Below, piece after piece: positions 52,101 to 55,345 of a DNA stretch of 64,000 bases. This DNA comes from Beaufortia kweichowensis. Lineage: Eukaryota > Chordata > Actinopteri > Cypriniformes > Gastromyzontidae. A program made the translations under genes and the position numbers. Within the stretch, counting starts at the first letter, position 1. Each line of letters begins with the position of its first letter. The stretch spans positions 2,658,287 through 2,722,286 of the forward strand of contig CM032811.1 of NCBI GenBank assembly GCA_019155185.1, written 5' to 3'. Below the pieces are notes generated by a model. It did not search any database and had not been told where the DNA came from. It worked only from the letters and a program-made list of their open reading frames with translations.

Positions 52101-55100
52101 CATTGTATATAAAAACCTAAATTTTATATTAATTTCTAAATATTTCTAATTTTCACACCAATAAACTAAAACAACAGAACAATGCTACTTTGACCAGGGT
52201 TACGAAAACCTTACACATAGAATTAAAAATAAAAAACATTTTAGACACTAAAATACATTTAAATGTGCCTTATTGGACAGACCTTACAAACACACACATA
52301 TGTGGAGGCCAAGTGTGGAGGCGAACAGAACATTACAATCATTGTATGCATTCTGTGTTTGTCTCTTGAGCATTTGGGTGCATAATGAGTACTGACTGCT
52401 GAGAGCACACAGATATTGCTGTGCAAGTGAAAAAGAGTTCGGTAAAATGTAAGCGCAGACAAGACAATCAAACACACAGAAATTACATCTAGATTAACTG
52501 CAAGAAAAATAAATAATATCAAATAAGCACAACATTGCAACACAGTTCTTTAATGGTGCAATGAATAATAAATAAATATCACAGATGATATAAAGGTATT
52601 AAGAGGTATTTTAATAAAGTCATTGTTTAAAAACAAACTAAGTTGTCCTAAGTTGGACAGCTAGCGTTAAGGAAGCGGTCTGGGGAATGTTTACTAACTG
52701 AAAAGGGGTCTATAGTTACAAATATAATTAAATTGATAGTTGATTCAAAAATGAAAATTTGCTGGTGATTTAAATAATGCTGATTTATATAAAGTCAATG
52801 GTTACTGGTTTTTGAAATAAAAAAATACTAACGAAGGCAAATCAATTAAAGCATTAAATTCCCCTTTATAATTGTGTAACATTATTGTATGGCTTCAGAT
52901 GACTTGCGACTAGATAATACTTGTATACCGTTTTGATTATGTGTTTGCAATAAATACTTGTGACTGTACTTTAATGCGTCTGTTGTGCTTTATATTGTTC
53001 AAAAGTTGTTGGGTTTAGAGTAGGGGTGGGTTCAGGTGCTCCAAAGTGACTCCGAACATATAAATACGTATGAAATCATTTCTGCTTTTACAAATGAAAA
53101 GATTAAATGGGTGCCTATCTAACACAAAAACAACTGAATGCAATGGAGCACCCTGCATGTCGAAAAACGCATCAAAAACATATGCTTTAAAACGTATTGT
53201 TATAGTGTCCATAATCTGCGATGGAAAGCTGGAAACCTCTGTTTAAAATAATAAACAGTGAGTATATGCTCCCTTTATTTGTAAAATCTTTATATTCGTT
53301 GTCTTCATGTGATTGTTTGGGTGTATGCACAGGCTGCTGAAGACAACCTGTCCAAGAGCATAAATTACTGGACAGATTGTCTTCAGCAAACTGTTTGCGG
53401 GTGTGTGAGCCAGTTTCAGAGGAGGCTTCCTTCTGAGACGACGGCCATGCAAACCGACTTCTTTCAGTGTATGGCGTATGGTCTGAACCCTGACACGCTG
53501 ACCTTCCACTTCTGCAACCTCTAAAGCAATGCTGGCAGCACTTATAAGTCCGTTTGAAGCCAGCTTTTGCACCTGTGGAGAGTGGGACCCGTCTTGGAAA
53601 ACCTCGGTATGACCCAGGCCACTGTAACTCAGGGTGTTACCAATCTTATAGCCTTTGCCATCTTTGTGGGGAGCAATAATTCTAATTCTCAAATCCTCAG
53701 AGAGTTCTTTGCCGCGAGGTGCCGTGTTAAACATCCAGTGGTCAGTATGAGAGAATTGTACTCAAAGCACCAAATATTAACTGCTCTAATACAAGATACA
53801 CAAGTTTGTATGGTCCTGTATGTCAAGCAGACAAAAACATGAACATGATGAATAGGACATGTGGCTTTTCATTATTAAATGACGTATAGCTGTTATCACT
53901 AAGGGTGTACTCACTTTTGTTGCCAGCTTTTGACAATAATGGCTGTATGTTGAGTTATTTTCAGAGGACAGTAAATCTATACTGCTAAACAGCATATTCA
54001 CTACTCTAAAATATGAATTTCTTAATTTAATTTCTATAGTATTGTCCCTTGAGAAGATAATGGTTGCTGAAATGTGATGGGTGTACTCACTGTTGTAAGA
54101 TACTGTATATTGTATCTTTTTCATGTATTTAAAGCTGTTTTTAACTGAAAAAAAATAAATGTAGGCAGTATATCATTGACCCTTATAGTAAAAGAAAACC
54201 TTTCGTTTTGATTTCATGTGGAGTTCAATTCATTTTTAGGCAATAACACAGCACTGGTGGCACTACAAAGAGAAGAGTTACCATGGCAACCAGAAGTGCC
54301 TAACTGCAGAGGAAACAGTTGGGTATGAAGATCAACAGCGGCACAAAAATCTTACCTATCTTGTAGGTTTTTTGTTATTATTTAAAGACCACTAACATAA
54401 TTCTATACTATAAGATCCACTAGCATAATTGTTTATAATAAACGTGTATTTTCCATGATAATGTCCAGGCCCATATATATATATATATATATAATTTTTA
54501 CCTTTATTAGTACATGCCTGTCTGGGAGTTTTTCAATTATTATAAGCTGCTTACAAAAAACGTGTATTTAACGAACTGTATATTTTGTTAGATTTTACAT
54601 CTGTAGATGATGCTGGAATCATTGCACATTAATAATACTAGTCATGTCCAAAACGTGTAAATGTGACATTGAGACCATTTTCTGCGGCGTTTTTACTACT
54701 AGCTATATACGTCACAGACGCATGACGATCATCATTCTAAAGACATTTCAATGTGTTGAAACGCCAAGGACATTTCTATAGTGTCTCAGAGATTATTCAA
54801 AAAGACTGTCTACTGTAGATACATGAAAAAAAATGCGGAAAAGGCAACTAAAACTTATCACACTTCAATAACAATAACAATAATTGCCTGCATAAATAAA
54901 TTAAATTCTTTGCTGTTAGAACGTATTTATTTCTCTGTTGTGGTCGGTACGCAGCTAGCACTGTATGGCCCTCCTCATACGCAAACAACTGGATAAAGGT
55001 TGGATGTTCATGTGTCGTGCAATAAAACGTAACAAAATGAGCCAAATGTCAGTCTTTCTGTGTTCGAGCGTCTTAATAACTTCTTACCGTTGAATTCCTT

Positions 55101-55189
55101 ATAGCATTAGATGCTGTTTGCCGTATCTCAGCCGCGCTTCCCGGCTTTAGCAGGTTTTTTGTGAATTTCCGTGTCGATTCCGCTGCCAT
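1476..55189 (-). CDS. dock10: dock10, dedicator of cytokinesis 10 (5' part, 23 coding exons, 3' end outside window)
   Basis: DOCK-D (Zizimin) proteins are cytosolic/membrane-recruited exchange factors; mammalian DOCK10 acts on Cdc42 and Rac1. The 23 exons encode 892 residues in a consistent frame, against roughly 2,200 residues for the family, so the catalytic DHR-2 half is missing off the left edge. Order of domains: basic N-terminus and conserved DOCK-D N-terminal region (about 1-160), Gly/Ser linker (about 164-175), PH domain (about 178-293, containing GWLYKGNFNS and [13 protein letters not shown]), a variable linker, then DHR-1 (about 680-860, containing IYVYPKHLKYDSQKSFAKAR and LHHSQNPDFYDE). 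DOCK10 is preferred over DOCK9/11 because of [30 protein letters not shown] and QEKP. All introns are GT-AG except intron 19. Intron 1 is 34.4 kb and full of transposons. Alternative first exons and a microexon are listed separately. Confidence 0.93.
1681..1764 (-). CDS. dock10: dock10 exon 22
   Basis: 84 bp, 28 codons, phase 0. Encodes NCSDVKWVDGGKPIFKVST, the DOCK-D signature VKWVDGGKPLF/LLK just after DHR-1. Acceptor TTTTTTTTGCAG, donor GTAGAT. Confidence 0.92.
1870..1991 (-). CDS. dock10: dock10 exon 21 (end of DHR-1)
   Basis: 122 bp; completes a split codon from exon 20 (G|TG) and ends in phase 0. Encodes VGYAWHPLLKDGRLSSQE and INIPVS, the last strands of the C2-like DHR-1 domain. Donor GTGAGC. 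Confidence 0.92.
2096..2219 (-). CDS. dock10: dock10 exon 20 (DHR-1)
   Basis: 124 bp beginning GTA AAG (VKIELPTHLHEKHHLLF) and ending in phase 1 after KKKEALETP. The acceptor is TTGATTAG; it must be joined in phase 0 to exon 19, which forces a GC donor there. Core of DHR-1. Confidence 0.92.
2313..2405 (-). CDS. dock10: dock10 exon 19 (DHR-1), non-canonical GC donor
   Basis: 93 bp, 31 codons, phase 0: RIYGKPGGPVFTT through LHHSQNPDFYDE. The expected exon end (after the GAG of YDE) is followed by GCTGGT, not GT. Using the nearby GT (GGCTG|GTTTAA) would bring in a stop codon with either nearby acceptor, so a GC-AG intron is the best reading. Confidence 0.88.
2513..2578 (-). CDS. dock10: dock10 exon 18 (DHR-1)
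   Basis: 66 bp, 22 codons, phase 0: ARNIAVYVELRSSDDEHAKP followed by LK. Matches ARNI-CIEF-SDEE in the family. Donor GTTACA is weak but the frame is exact. Confidence 0.9.
2766..2953 (-). CDS. dock10: dock10 exon 17 (start of DHR-1)
   Basis: 188 bp, completes a split Asn codon and ends in phase 0. Contains TSSYVPLKPFEEC and YKNHIYVYPKHLKYDSQKS, where DHR-1 begins. Acceptor CTTTCTTCAG, donor GTGAGG. Confidence 0.93.
3071..3150 (-). CDS. dock10: dock10 exon 16
   Basis: 80 bp, enters with two bases carried from exon 15 and leaves one base for exon 17. Encodes AEKTSKLQTIPGSLEINVD and CVPMECL. Donor GTATGT. Family equivalent is the QTIPG-LDI-VDNVP segment. Confidence 0.9.
3227..3349 (-). CDS. 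dock10: dock10 exon 15
   Basis: 123 bp, AG|G split Arg at the start and AG left at the end. Encodes SVFKDNQGTLDRESRFSPLF and KQETNKISTEDLTKL, nearly identical to mammalian DOCK10 in this highly conserved block. Confidence 0.93.
3485..3567 (-). CDS. dock10: dock10 exon 14
   Basis: 83 bp (27 codons + 2). Encodes QKILKSNKQFCSKLGKYRMP and FAWSV, the invariant DOCK-D motif LG-YRMPFAW. Acceptor CTTTACTAG, donor GTGAGT. Confidence 0.93.
3880..4002 (-). CDS. dock10: dock10 exon 13
   Basis: 123 bp, 41 codons, phase 0. Encodes AIFSVKNPHTDIVMVARVEK and VLTGNITSGAEPYIKN. Matches the FSV-NPH-EI-LVA-IEKVL block of the family. Confidence 0.93.
4190..4441 (-). CDS. dock10: dock10 exon 12
   Basis: 252 bp, 84 codons, phase 0. 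Begins IEPFFVTVALLDIREGRKIS and continues ADFHVDLNHDVVRRML, conserved DOCK-D sequence. The second half (about residues 454-499) is a variable acidic loop that differs strongly between paralogs. Confidence 0.93.
5485..5637 (-). CDS. dock10: dock10 exon 11
   Basis: 153 bp, 51 codons, phase 0. Encodes VRPFEEKLGRRLMISCCSLN and LTLQGCVNEAETQPVTN. The acceptor (GTTGAAG) lacks a clear pyrimidine tract, so the exact start is less certain than for its neighbours. Confidence 0.85.
5740..6292. mobile_element. piggyBac-like MITE with TTAA duplications
   Basis: A 553-bp element in intron 10 of dock10. Left end AGGGGTCATATGATGG and right end CATCATATGACCATT form a short inverted repeat (GGTCATATGATG). TTAA is present on both sides (5736-5739 and 6293-6296), the target preferred by piggyBac transposases. 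No transposase ORF, so non-autonomous. Confidence 0.75.
6511..6594 (-). CDS. dock10: dock10 exon 10
   Basis: 84 bp, 28 codons, phase 0. Encodes YISETEEEARAARREERLNL and [20 protein letters not shown] is diagnostic of DOCK10 rather than DOCK9/11. Acceptor GCTTTTTTCAG, donor GTATGT. Confidence 0.93.
6755..6840 (-). CDS. dock10: dock10 exon 9
   Basis: 86 bp, completes a split Asp codon and ends in phase 0. Encodes a poorly conserved linker after the PH domain (DIIDMSLNHVPVSENGE, ending HTDLAK). Supported mainly by frame, length and the HADFAK-like end. Confidence 0.82.
7140..7945 (-). pseudogene. Tc1-like transposon remnant, transposase broken
   Basis: In dock10 intron 8. Minus-strand fragments TVKHGGGSVVVWGCMS (near 7600) and YMPKRVKAMLENKGGLTN (7340-7400) are the C-terminal half of a Tc1-type DDE transposase, in different frames with internal stops. 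Inverted-repeat-like arms with CACTTTTGTGGCCAGCGG-type sequence lie at both ends (7150-7330 and near 7920-7940). The left end is blurred by an AT microsatellite. Dead element. Confidence 0.85.
8060..8246 (-). CDS. dock10: dock10 exon 8 (second half of PH domain)
   Basis: 187 bp, phase 0 in, phase 1 out. Encodes NSRLRKHAFELKMNEVTYFV and LAAENELDMEDWISTLTRIL, the end of the PH domain including the C-terminal helix with its invariant Trp (MEDWISTL). Donor GTGAGT. Confidence 0.94.
8371..8505 (-). CDS. dock10: dock10 exon 7 (PH domain)
   Basis: 135 bp, 45 codons, phase 0. Encodes [40 protein letters not shown] and TGVVQ, practically the mammalian DOCK10 PH sequence. Acceptor CTTTTACAG, donor GTTGGT. 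Confidence 0.95.
9112..9620 (+). pseudogene. DIRS-like retrotransposon reverse-transcriptase remnant
   Basis: Sense orientation opposite to dock10, in intron 6. After an open stretch at 9112-9330, the frame continues with KNGGLWPILDLHAMNTA and VKDTYFIVSILP, resembling the DIRS/Ty3 RT blocks KDGGLRPILDLR-LN and KDAYFHI-I-P. Stops and frame changes show it is dead. Assignment to DIRS rather than Gypsy is inferred from other DIRS pieces in the window. Confidence 0.55.
9849..9980 (-). CDS. dock10: dock10 exon 6 (linker and start of PH domain)
   Basis: 132 bp, 44 codons, phase 0. Encodes DTTSLSSSKGGGGSGSGGG followed by VFKSGWLYKGNFNSNVNN. The Gly/Ser stretch is a flexible linker preceding PH strand 1; mammalian DOCK10 also has SSSKGGGG here. 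Confidence 0.94.
9981..10757 (-). other. intron 5 of dock10, no recognised feature
   Basis: About 780 bp of AT-rich intronic DNA. No ORF or structured repeat that I can name. Confidence 0.5.
10758..10830 (-). CDS. dock10: dock10 exon 5
   Basis: 73 bp, completes the Arg split from exon 4 (AG|A) and ends in phase 0. Encodes [20 protein letters not shown] and DKDE. [12 protein letters not shown] is DOCK10-specific. Acceptor CCCTCCACAG, donor GTCAGT. Confidence 0.93.
10957..10974 (-). CDS. dock10: candidate 18-bp alternative microexon of dock10
   Basis: Lies in the intron between exons 4 and 5. Minus strand shows the acceptor TGCCTTGCCTCTTTGTAG, 18 exonic bases and a consensus donor GTAAGT. Inclusion is in frame: exon 4 ends AG, the insert adds TWWLN plus E before KLYK, giving LPRTWWLNEKLYK instead of LPRKLYK. 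Skipping gives the length found in mammalian DOCK10, so it would be optional. TGC motifs just upstream resemble those of SRRM4-dependent neural microexons. No transcript support was available. Confidence 0.5.
   Translation of the reverse strand, partial: DLVVE
11340..12240. repeat. interspersed-repeat-like segment with (TAC)n tract
   Basis: In the intron between exon 4 and the candidate microexon. Contains an ACT/TAC microsatellite at about 11541-11568, and GC-richer sequence (11380-11480, 11930-11990) unlike the flanking intron, suggestive of an old non-autonomous DNA element. Termini not resolved. Confidence 0.35.
12367..12449 (-). CDS. dock10: dock10 exon 4
   Basis: 83 bp (27 codons + AG). 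Encodes ACQYFNSQLHVVQYKYKEF and AGDYRMLP, matching the W/LHVV-YKYE-YSGD-R-LPR block of DOCK-D proteins. Acceptor GACTTTACAG, donor GTAATT. Confidence 0.92.
12986..13075 (-). CDS. dock10: dock10 exon 3
   Basis: 90 bp, 30 codons, phase 0. Encodes VSTLPVEKRTVKSTVPDGAD and KQSECLLVRQ, equivalent to the RTLYSTVPEDAE---LLVKE segment. A long CT/CA dinucleotide tract sits a few tens of bases upstream of its acceptor. Confidence 0.9.
13113..13168. repeat. compound microsatellite (GT)n(GA)n
   Basis: Uninterrupted GT dinucleotides followed directly by GA dinucleotides. On the gene strand this reads (CT)n(CA)n, a few tens of bases upstream of the exon 3 acceptor. Confidence 0.97.
13570..14106 (-). pseudogene. 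DIRS-like retrotransposon RNase H region remnant
   Basis: Minus-strand reading gives VLVKTDNSTVVAYINRLGG and LHQLAKKLILWSDTGMLSLR, followed downstream by GEWKIHPQVVNQIWQRYGQV and AVDLFASHE. This is the RNase H-like stretch of fish DIRS1-type elements (V--DN--VV-YIN--GG ... EW-LHP-VV--IW-R-G...VDLFAS). It is broken by frameshifts. Located in dock10 intron 2, same orientation as the gene. Confidence 0.8.
14455..14535 (+). repeat. LINE/SINE-type 3' tail
   Basis: The sequence CTGTAAAGCTGCTCTGG, then AAAGCGCTATACAAATAAA and a TTGAAT-type repeat end, is the common 3' tail shared by fish L2-like LINEs and their SINE partners. A similar tail is at 41975-42040, and a reversed one near 36310-36365. 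Confidence 0.55.
15121..15412 (-). mobile_element. 3' LTR of a minus-strand LTR retrotransposon
   Basis: Plus strand starts TGTTACCGC and ends GGGCTGTGACA, so the minus-strand LTR begins TGTCACAG and ends GGTAACA. Its inner sequence matches the solo LTR at 19285-19516 (GGAATACATCCAA, GGTGATAAA, GTGGAGTGCAA). A purine run (minus strand) sits just upstream, consistent with a polypurine tract, so this is the 3' copy. Confidence 0.75.
15413..16345 (-). pseudogene. GC-rich internal fragment of the LTR element, with tandem repeats
   Basis: Strikingly GC-rich compared with its surroundings, with overlapping open frames on both strands (minus 230 and 142 codons; plus 148) that are Pro/Ser- or Gly/Arg/Glu-rich. 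None shows a known domain. Adjacent to the 3' LTR, so probably the tail of the retroelement's internal region. Positions about 16190-16345 are a tandem array of GGCTCGGGGTCAGGACCCTC-type units about 30 bp long, ending in three 14-bp GGGGCTCGGGGTCA units. Confidence 0.55.
16346..18600. other. intron 1-distal/intron 2 DNA with repeat remnants, no gene
   Basis: Part of dock10 intron 2. A weak tRNA-like stretch at about 17395-17465 (GTGACCGAGTGG ... GAGTTCAATACC) suggests a worn SINE head. A GTTCCTC/GAGGAAC-rich MITE-like patch is at 18365-18440. The 110-codon ORF at 17637-17969 has no recognisable domain. Confidence 0.4.
18605..18718 (-). repeat. duplicated SINE 3' segment
   Basis: Two adjacent copies of CATTTAGGCATTTAGCTGAT followed by GCTTTTGTCCAAAGCA. 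Reverse-complemented this is the TTTGGA-AAAGCATC-GCTAAATG 3' region of tRNA-derived fish SINEs. Confidence 0.7.
19285..19516 (-). mobile_element. solo LTR with 5-bp target duplication
   Basis: A 232-bp unit starting TGTTACCGGG and ending GCTGTAACA, flanked by ACAGT on both sides (19280-19284, 19517-19521). Same family as the LTR at 15121-15412. No internal sequence, so the element was removed by LTR-LTR recombination. Confidence 0.85.
20580..20699 (-). CDS. dock10: dock10 exon 2 (common exon after alternative starts)
   Basis: 120 bp, 40 codons, phase 0 at both ends. Encodes QEKPKVIDPLDYEAVISELE and PELREDPLQDLLLFPDLDFT. The acceptor reads AAGCAG, a NAGNAG tandem site: using the second AG would start the exon at 20696 and drop only the first Gln. 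It is the splice target for every candidate first exon in this locus. Confidence 0.93.
20700..21960 (-). other. start of dock10 intron 1 (3' end), no recognised feature
   Basis: AT-rich intronic DNA immediately upstream of exon 2. No coding block or clear repeat terminus seen. Confidence 0.5.
22000..23340 (-). pseudogene. hAT/ZBED5-like transposase remnant
   Basis: Minus-strand reading: LQDAGISWDKCVGICTDSAH then SMTGRFSG, KWTHCMIHRKSLASK, IVNFIKARPLNARLFSLLC and GAEHEQLLFYTGVCWLSRGW. This order (CVGVCTDGA-SM-G, THC-IHRE-LASK, VNFIK-RPL--RLF, GAEH--LL-HTEVRWLSRG) is that of ZBED5/FAM200-type hAT transposase-derived proteins. The second half (22548-22766 and 22350-22489) is frameshifted, and a SINE is inserted at 22169. 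Intronless and broken: a dead element or processed copy. Confidence 0.85.
22169..22341 (+). repeat. tRNA-derived SINE with 12-bp target duplication
   Basis: The head has an A box (TGGCTGAGTGG) and a B box (GTTCGAATCCC), plus a 7-bp acceptor-stem-like pairing (CAGAGCC/GGCTCTG). AAAGAAACTCTG occurs at 22157-22168 and again at 22342-22353. The tail is A-rich. It interrupts the hAT/ZBED5-like remnant, so it is younger. Confidence 0.85.
23341..24906 (-). other. dock10 intron 1 segment
   Basis: AT-rich, no gene. A short repeat at 24360-24440 (with GTTCCTCCTGAGGAAC) recurs at 44650-44735. Confidence 0.5.
24907..24978 (-). CDS. dock10: candidate alternative first coding exon of dock10 (A)
   Basis: Within intron 1, an ATG opens 24 codons, MSFRSKITFRKKIKGRRVRA then DCTR, and is followed directly by a good donor GTAAGC. 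It ends in phase 0, exactly fitting exon 2 (QEKPKV...). The peptide is very basic. Mammalian DOCK10 is known to use alternative first exons, but I cannot align this one without a search. Upstream (minus strand) there are two CACGTG boxes, at about 24986-24991 and 25078-25083. An ORF open beyond the donor is only intron read-through. Confidence 0.5.
25150..27235 (-). other. dock10 intron 1 segment, SINE scrap only
   Basis: No gene seen. Around 26085-26150, GTGGCACGTTGGGAGCAAAG and GTGTCTTGCCCAAGG resemble the body of tRNA-derived SINEs. The 137-codon ORF at 25899-26312 (-) has no recognisable domain. Confidence 0.4.
27236..27397 (-). CDS. dock10: candidate alternative first coding exon of dock10 (B), N-myristoylation-like start
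   Basis: A 54-codon open stretch in intron 1 starting MGCTPSVFLLPSLRYLLRR and ending NINKPHTIIIM, followed by GTAACC, a usable but weak donor, in phase 0 relative to exon 2. MGCxxS at the very start is the classic N-myristoylation plus Cys-palmitoylation pattern, followed by a hydrophobic/basic segment. It could be a membrane-targeted isoform, or chance. Confidence rests only on frame, donor and N-terminal motif. Confidence 0.3.
28010..29212. repeat. long interspersed repeat, copy 1, with GCTAGC-rich tandem array
   Basis: Begins with an array (28020-28270) of about 22-bp units of the type TTTTAGCATGATGCTAGCAC, followed by a hairpin (28305-28426) and then by sequence shared with 50740-52085, e.g. 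CCTGTTTGCTAACAT, CTCTATGATGTT-TGATGCAGAG, GGTCTTGCTAAA and GGTTGCTAG. Opens no convincing ORF. Confidence 0.75.
28305..28426. repeat. near-perfect hairpin, 58-bp arms, 6-base loop
   Basis: Left arm 28305-28362 and right arm 28369-28426 are reverse complements with one mismatch (TTAGC versus TAAGC context), separated by ATACTA. AT-rich. Could be a recent inverted duplication in the surrounding repeat, and is able to fold as a long stem in RNA. Confidence 0.93.
29273..30136 (-). mobile_element. short hAT transposon with perfect 8-bp target duplication
   Basis: An 864-bp element flanked by GCATACAT on both sides (29265-29272 and 30137-30144). Terminal inverted repeats are TAGGGTTGGGTACC (left) and TAGGGATGGGTACC (right, reverse-complemented). 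Minus-strand ORF 29650-29958 encodes ANRKRSNVWLHFTKVDADNA and SGNTSSLRKHLVKHN, a BED-type zinc finger with the N-terminus of a hAT transposase. The catalytic part is missing, so non-autonomous. Confidence 0.92.
30370..30725. repeat. interspersed repeat (family shared with 36980-37260 and 42580-42780)
   Basis: Shares CTCACAATA-CCAC-TC-ATGTGATCA and AAGTTTGAT--AA with 36980-37260, and their reverse complements at 42640-42730. No ORF. A different repeat (GTAGCGGCTCCTGACC) starts at about 30721. Confidence 0.5.
31690..32030. repeat. degenerate CA-rich minisatellite
   Basis: About 340 bp of ACACA-rich DNA with irregular AAACACAGACACACA-type units. Produces long but meaningless Cys/Val- or Thr/His-rich frames on both strands. 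Confidence 0.9.
32165..32770 (+). pseudogene. mariner/IS630-like transposase remnant
   Basis: Plus strand reads KVPFERNSDRIKNLRHDFAE, then after a 76-bp interruption VLEMDANVIRHEFIYVDE, then NVMGQRAITSVPGQRGGNIT, CAAITQNGVLHNNSILGPYN and TFLHAIYRML. FIYVDE contains a catalytic Asp, and the PGQRGGNITMCAAI block is typical of fish IS630/mariner-related transposases. Frameshifts lie near 32420-32460. The interruption 32289-32364 looks like an intron with a damaged 3' splice site. Confidence 0.75.
33330..36252 (+). mobile_element. Ty3/Gypsy LTR retrotransposon, decayed
   Basis: 5' LTR 33330-33804 and 3' LTR 35945-36252, both TGTC...AACA, share CTCTTACCTGTTACGA-type, CTCCAGCGTGTT and TGGACTCCATACTCCATTCT blocks. 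A purine-rich tract (GTGGAGAGAGGGG) precedes the 3' LTR. Internal order is that of Gypsy: a short gag-like start at 33828, the end of the protease region (VEIVLGHPWLITHYPSI), RT (QFLGYHITPQGIKMDKGK), RNase H (VVEVDASTSGVRAVLSQKQG), and integrase (DFITDLP and FGIPEDIVSDRGPQC). Many stops and deletions; the 3' LTR is about 165 bp shorter than the 5'. In dock10 intron 1, antisense. Confidence 0.92.
36300..36980. repeat. interspersed non-coding repeat
   Basis: Starts with a reversed LINE/SINE-type tail (TTTATTTGTATAGCGCTTT, CAAAGCAGCTTTACAG) and continues through GGAAACTGTTCCAAAGTTTA to about 36980. No ORF. Confidence 0.5.
38139..39059 (+). mobile_element. Gypsy-like LTR retrotransposon reduced to LTRs and a gag start
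   Basis: 5' LTR 38139-38458 and 3' LTR 38869-39059 both begin TGTCATGATCCCTGTCTGTG; the 3' copy has lost about 130 bp. Only about 410 bp of internal DNA remains. It starts ATGGATCCAGCAGTGGCC, coding MDPAVALVRLCQGTRTLEDH, a gag N-terminus, soon interrupted by stops. A purine tract (TTAGGAGGGGGACTC) precedes the 3' LTR. Nearly all of gag-pol is deleted. Confidence 0.85.
39738..39960. repeat. 59-bp tandem repeat, about four copies
   Basis: The unit includes GTACTGTCAGTAAACTAGTA and TTGCAAGTACACTTGCAAGT; copies are nearly identical in the centre and diverge at the outer edges. A further partial copy is at 40975-41025, beyond the inserted segment. Confidence 0.92.
39986..40960. repeat. probable hAT-type MITE inside the TIR element
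   Basis: Sequence with GGTATCCGATCCAG at the left and, at the right, GGTATTGGAATCAGATCGG and GTATTGGTGCATCTTTA, typical of ends of fish hAT MITEs. It splits the tandem-repeat/TATACTT-rich body of the host element. Exact termini and duplication not established. Confidence 0.45.
41582..41866 (-). repeat. tRNA-derived SINE
   Basis: Minus strand: A box-like TGGCATAATGG and B box-like GGTTTGATTCCC in the head, then GGTGCCCTTGAGCAAGGCAC and a tail with GGGTTAAATGCAGAGG. It abuts the right end of the TIR element. Matches the general layout of HE1-type fish SINEs. Confidence 0.8.
42050..42780. repeat. interspersed repeat with GGGCCC-AGCA motif
   Basis: Two successive AGGTGTGAAG/AGGTGCGAAG-CCTATTG units (42047-42150) and a body ending in a segment related to 30370-30720 and 36980-37260 in reverse orientation. 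No coding content. Confidence 0.45.
42781..43810 (-). other. dock10 intron 1 segment without recognised feature
   Basis: No coding block or clear repeat end noticed on either strand. Confidence 0.45.
43830..44375 (+). pseudogene. DIRS-like ORF1 (gag) remnant
   Basis: Plus-strand pieces KYFEIPQVERAIVVHE then RQRLPSKACKFSSFLIERAY and TAAAQAVSALCAMAILQVYQ match the conserved part of fish DIRS ORF1 (Y-IP-VE-AI-VHL ... LPSK-C-----L--RAY-AAGQA-SALH-MA-LQVFQ). Frame shifts near 44215. Upstream part (43830-44090) is less certain. Confidence 0.8.
44740..45720 (+). other. intron 1 segment with a 130-codon ORF of unknown nature
   Basis: ORF 44824-45216 (+) starts MKLYPHESKLATPSFVSVKA; no domain recognised, composition ordinary, and flanked by transposon debris. 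Probably part of a mobile element. Confidence 0.3.
45720..46535 (+). pseudogene. retroelement gag-like remnant with CCHC zinc knuckle
   Basis: Plus strand: an open stretch EEMIKMQDEIKRMTMSHNML near the left end, LDSKMEFKAFSGNPDVNDND in the middle, and at 46461-46525 FGCHACEKYDHIARHCLE, which fits CX2CX4HX4C exactly, the nucleocapsid zinc knuckle of retroelement Gag. Several stops in between. No pol or LTRs recognised nearby, so the family cannot be named. Confidence 0.65.
47100..47255 (+). repeat. SINE fragment
   Basis: B box GGTTCGATTCCC at 47105, then CAATTGCTCCCGGGTGCTGC and the 3' body TTGCTTTGGATAAAAGTGTC-TGCTAAATG. Head truncated. Same general family as 41582-41866 and 18605-18718. Confidence 0.7.
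47256..50740 (-). other. dock10 intron 1 segment, mostly unannotated
   Basis: No gene found. A hAT-end-like stretch at 49243-49335 (GAGATACAACGATTACAGAT, ACGATTATTACGATTATTA) suggests an old DNA transposon whose other end I could not place. The ORFs at 48739-48999 and 49027-49224 lack recognisable domains. Confidence 0.4.
50740..52085. repeat. long interspersed repeat, copy 2
   Basis: Same layout and orientation as 28010-29212: a short array of GCTAGCACATTTTAACA-type units (50750-50900), then CCTGTTTGCTAACATTAGTA and AATGAGCCAACC, then several GGTTGCTAGGGTGTGGCTTG-like repeats. It lacks the long hairpin of copy 1. Confidence 0.75.
53290..54112 (-). pseudogene. Tc1-like transposon, 5' half remnant
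   Basis: Minus strand: GKELSEDLRIRIIAPHKDGK then GYKIGNTLSYSGLG, and VRVQTIRHTLKEVGLHGRRL then RRKPPL, the two helix-turn-helix DNA-binding domains of Tc1 transposase (KELS-D-R--I---HK-G-GYK-I--L; T---TI---L---GL-GR--R-KP). An inverted-repeat arm with GGGTGTACTCACTTTTGTTG at 53905 runs to the outer GATACTGTAT at 54112. Frameshifts and loss of the catalytic half. Confidence 0.88.
54113..55087 (-). other. 5' end of dock10 intron 1
   Basis: AT-rich, with a short (TA)n at 54474-54492. Nothing coding recognised. Confidence 0.5.
55088..55189 (-). CDS. dock10: dock10 exon 1 (start codon)
   Basis: 102 bp, 34 codons, phase 0, followed by the donor GTAAGA. Encodes MAAESTRKFTKNLLKPGSAA then EIRQTASNAIRNST, clearly the DOCK-D N-terminus (R-FT-L-KPG-AAE-R). 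The ATG is chosen because it aligns with the mammalian MAGERTRRFTRSLLRPGQAAELR start. Confidence 0.93.
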
Positions 55190-55345
55190 TTCTTCATCGG
55201 TCCAGTCAGAAATATAACCTTACTTCCCCACAAATCGGTAATGTGTAATAAGAGAAATACTGCTTACAAACTGCGCAAAAACGTAATCTCCATTACTCTC
55301 TGTCATGCAGCTGCACAACCGCGCGCGCGGTGGGCAGGGTCCTGT
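55190..55345 (-). promoter_or_regulatory. putative dock10 5'UTR / CpG-richer promoter region
   Basis: Immediately upstream of the start codon; base composition becomes more CpG-rich than the surrounding AT-rich DNA, including an alternating GC run near 55321-55329 and a GC-box-like GGTGGGCAGGG. No TATA box was seen. The transcription start cannot be fixed from sequence alone. Confidence 0.4.
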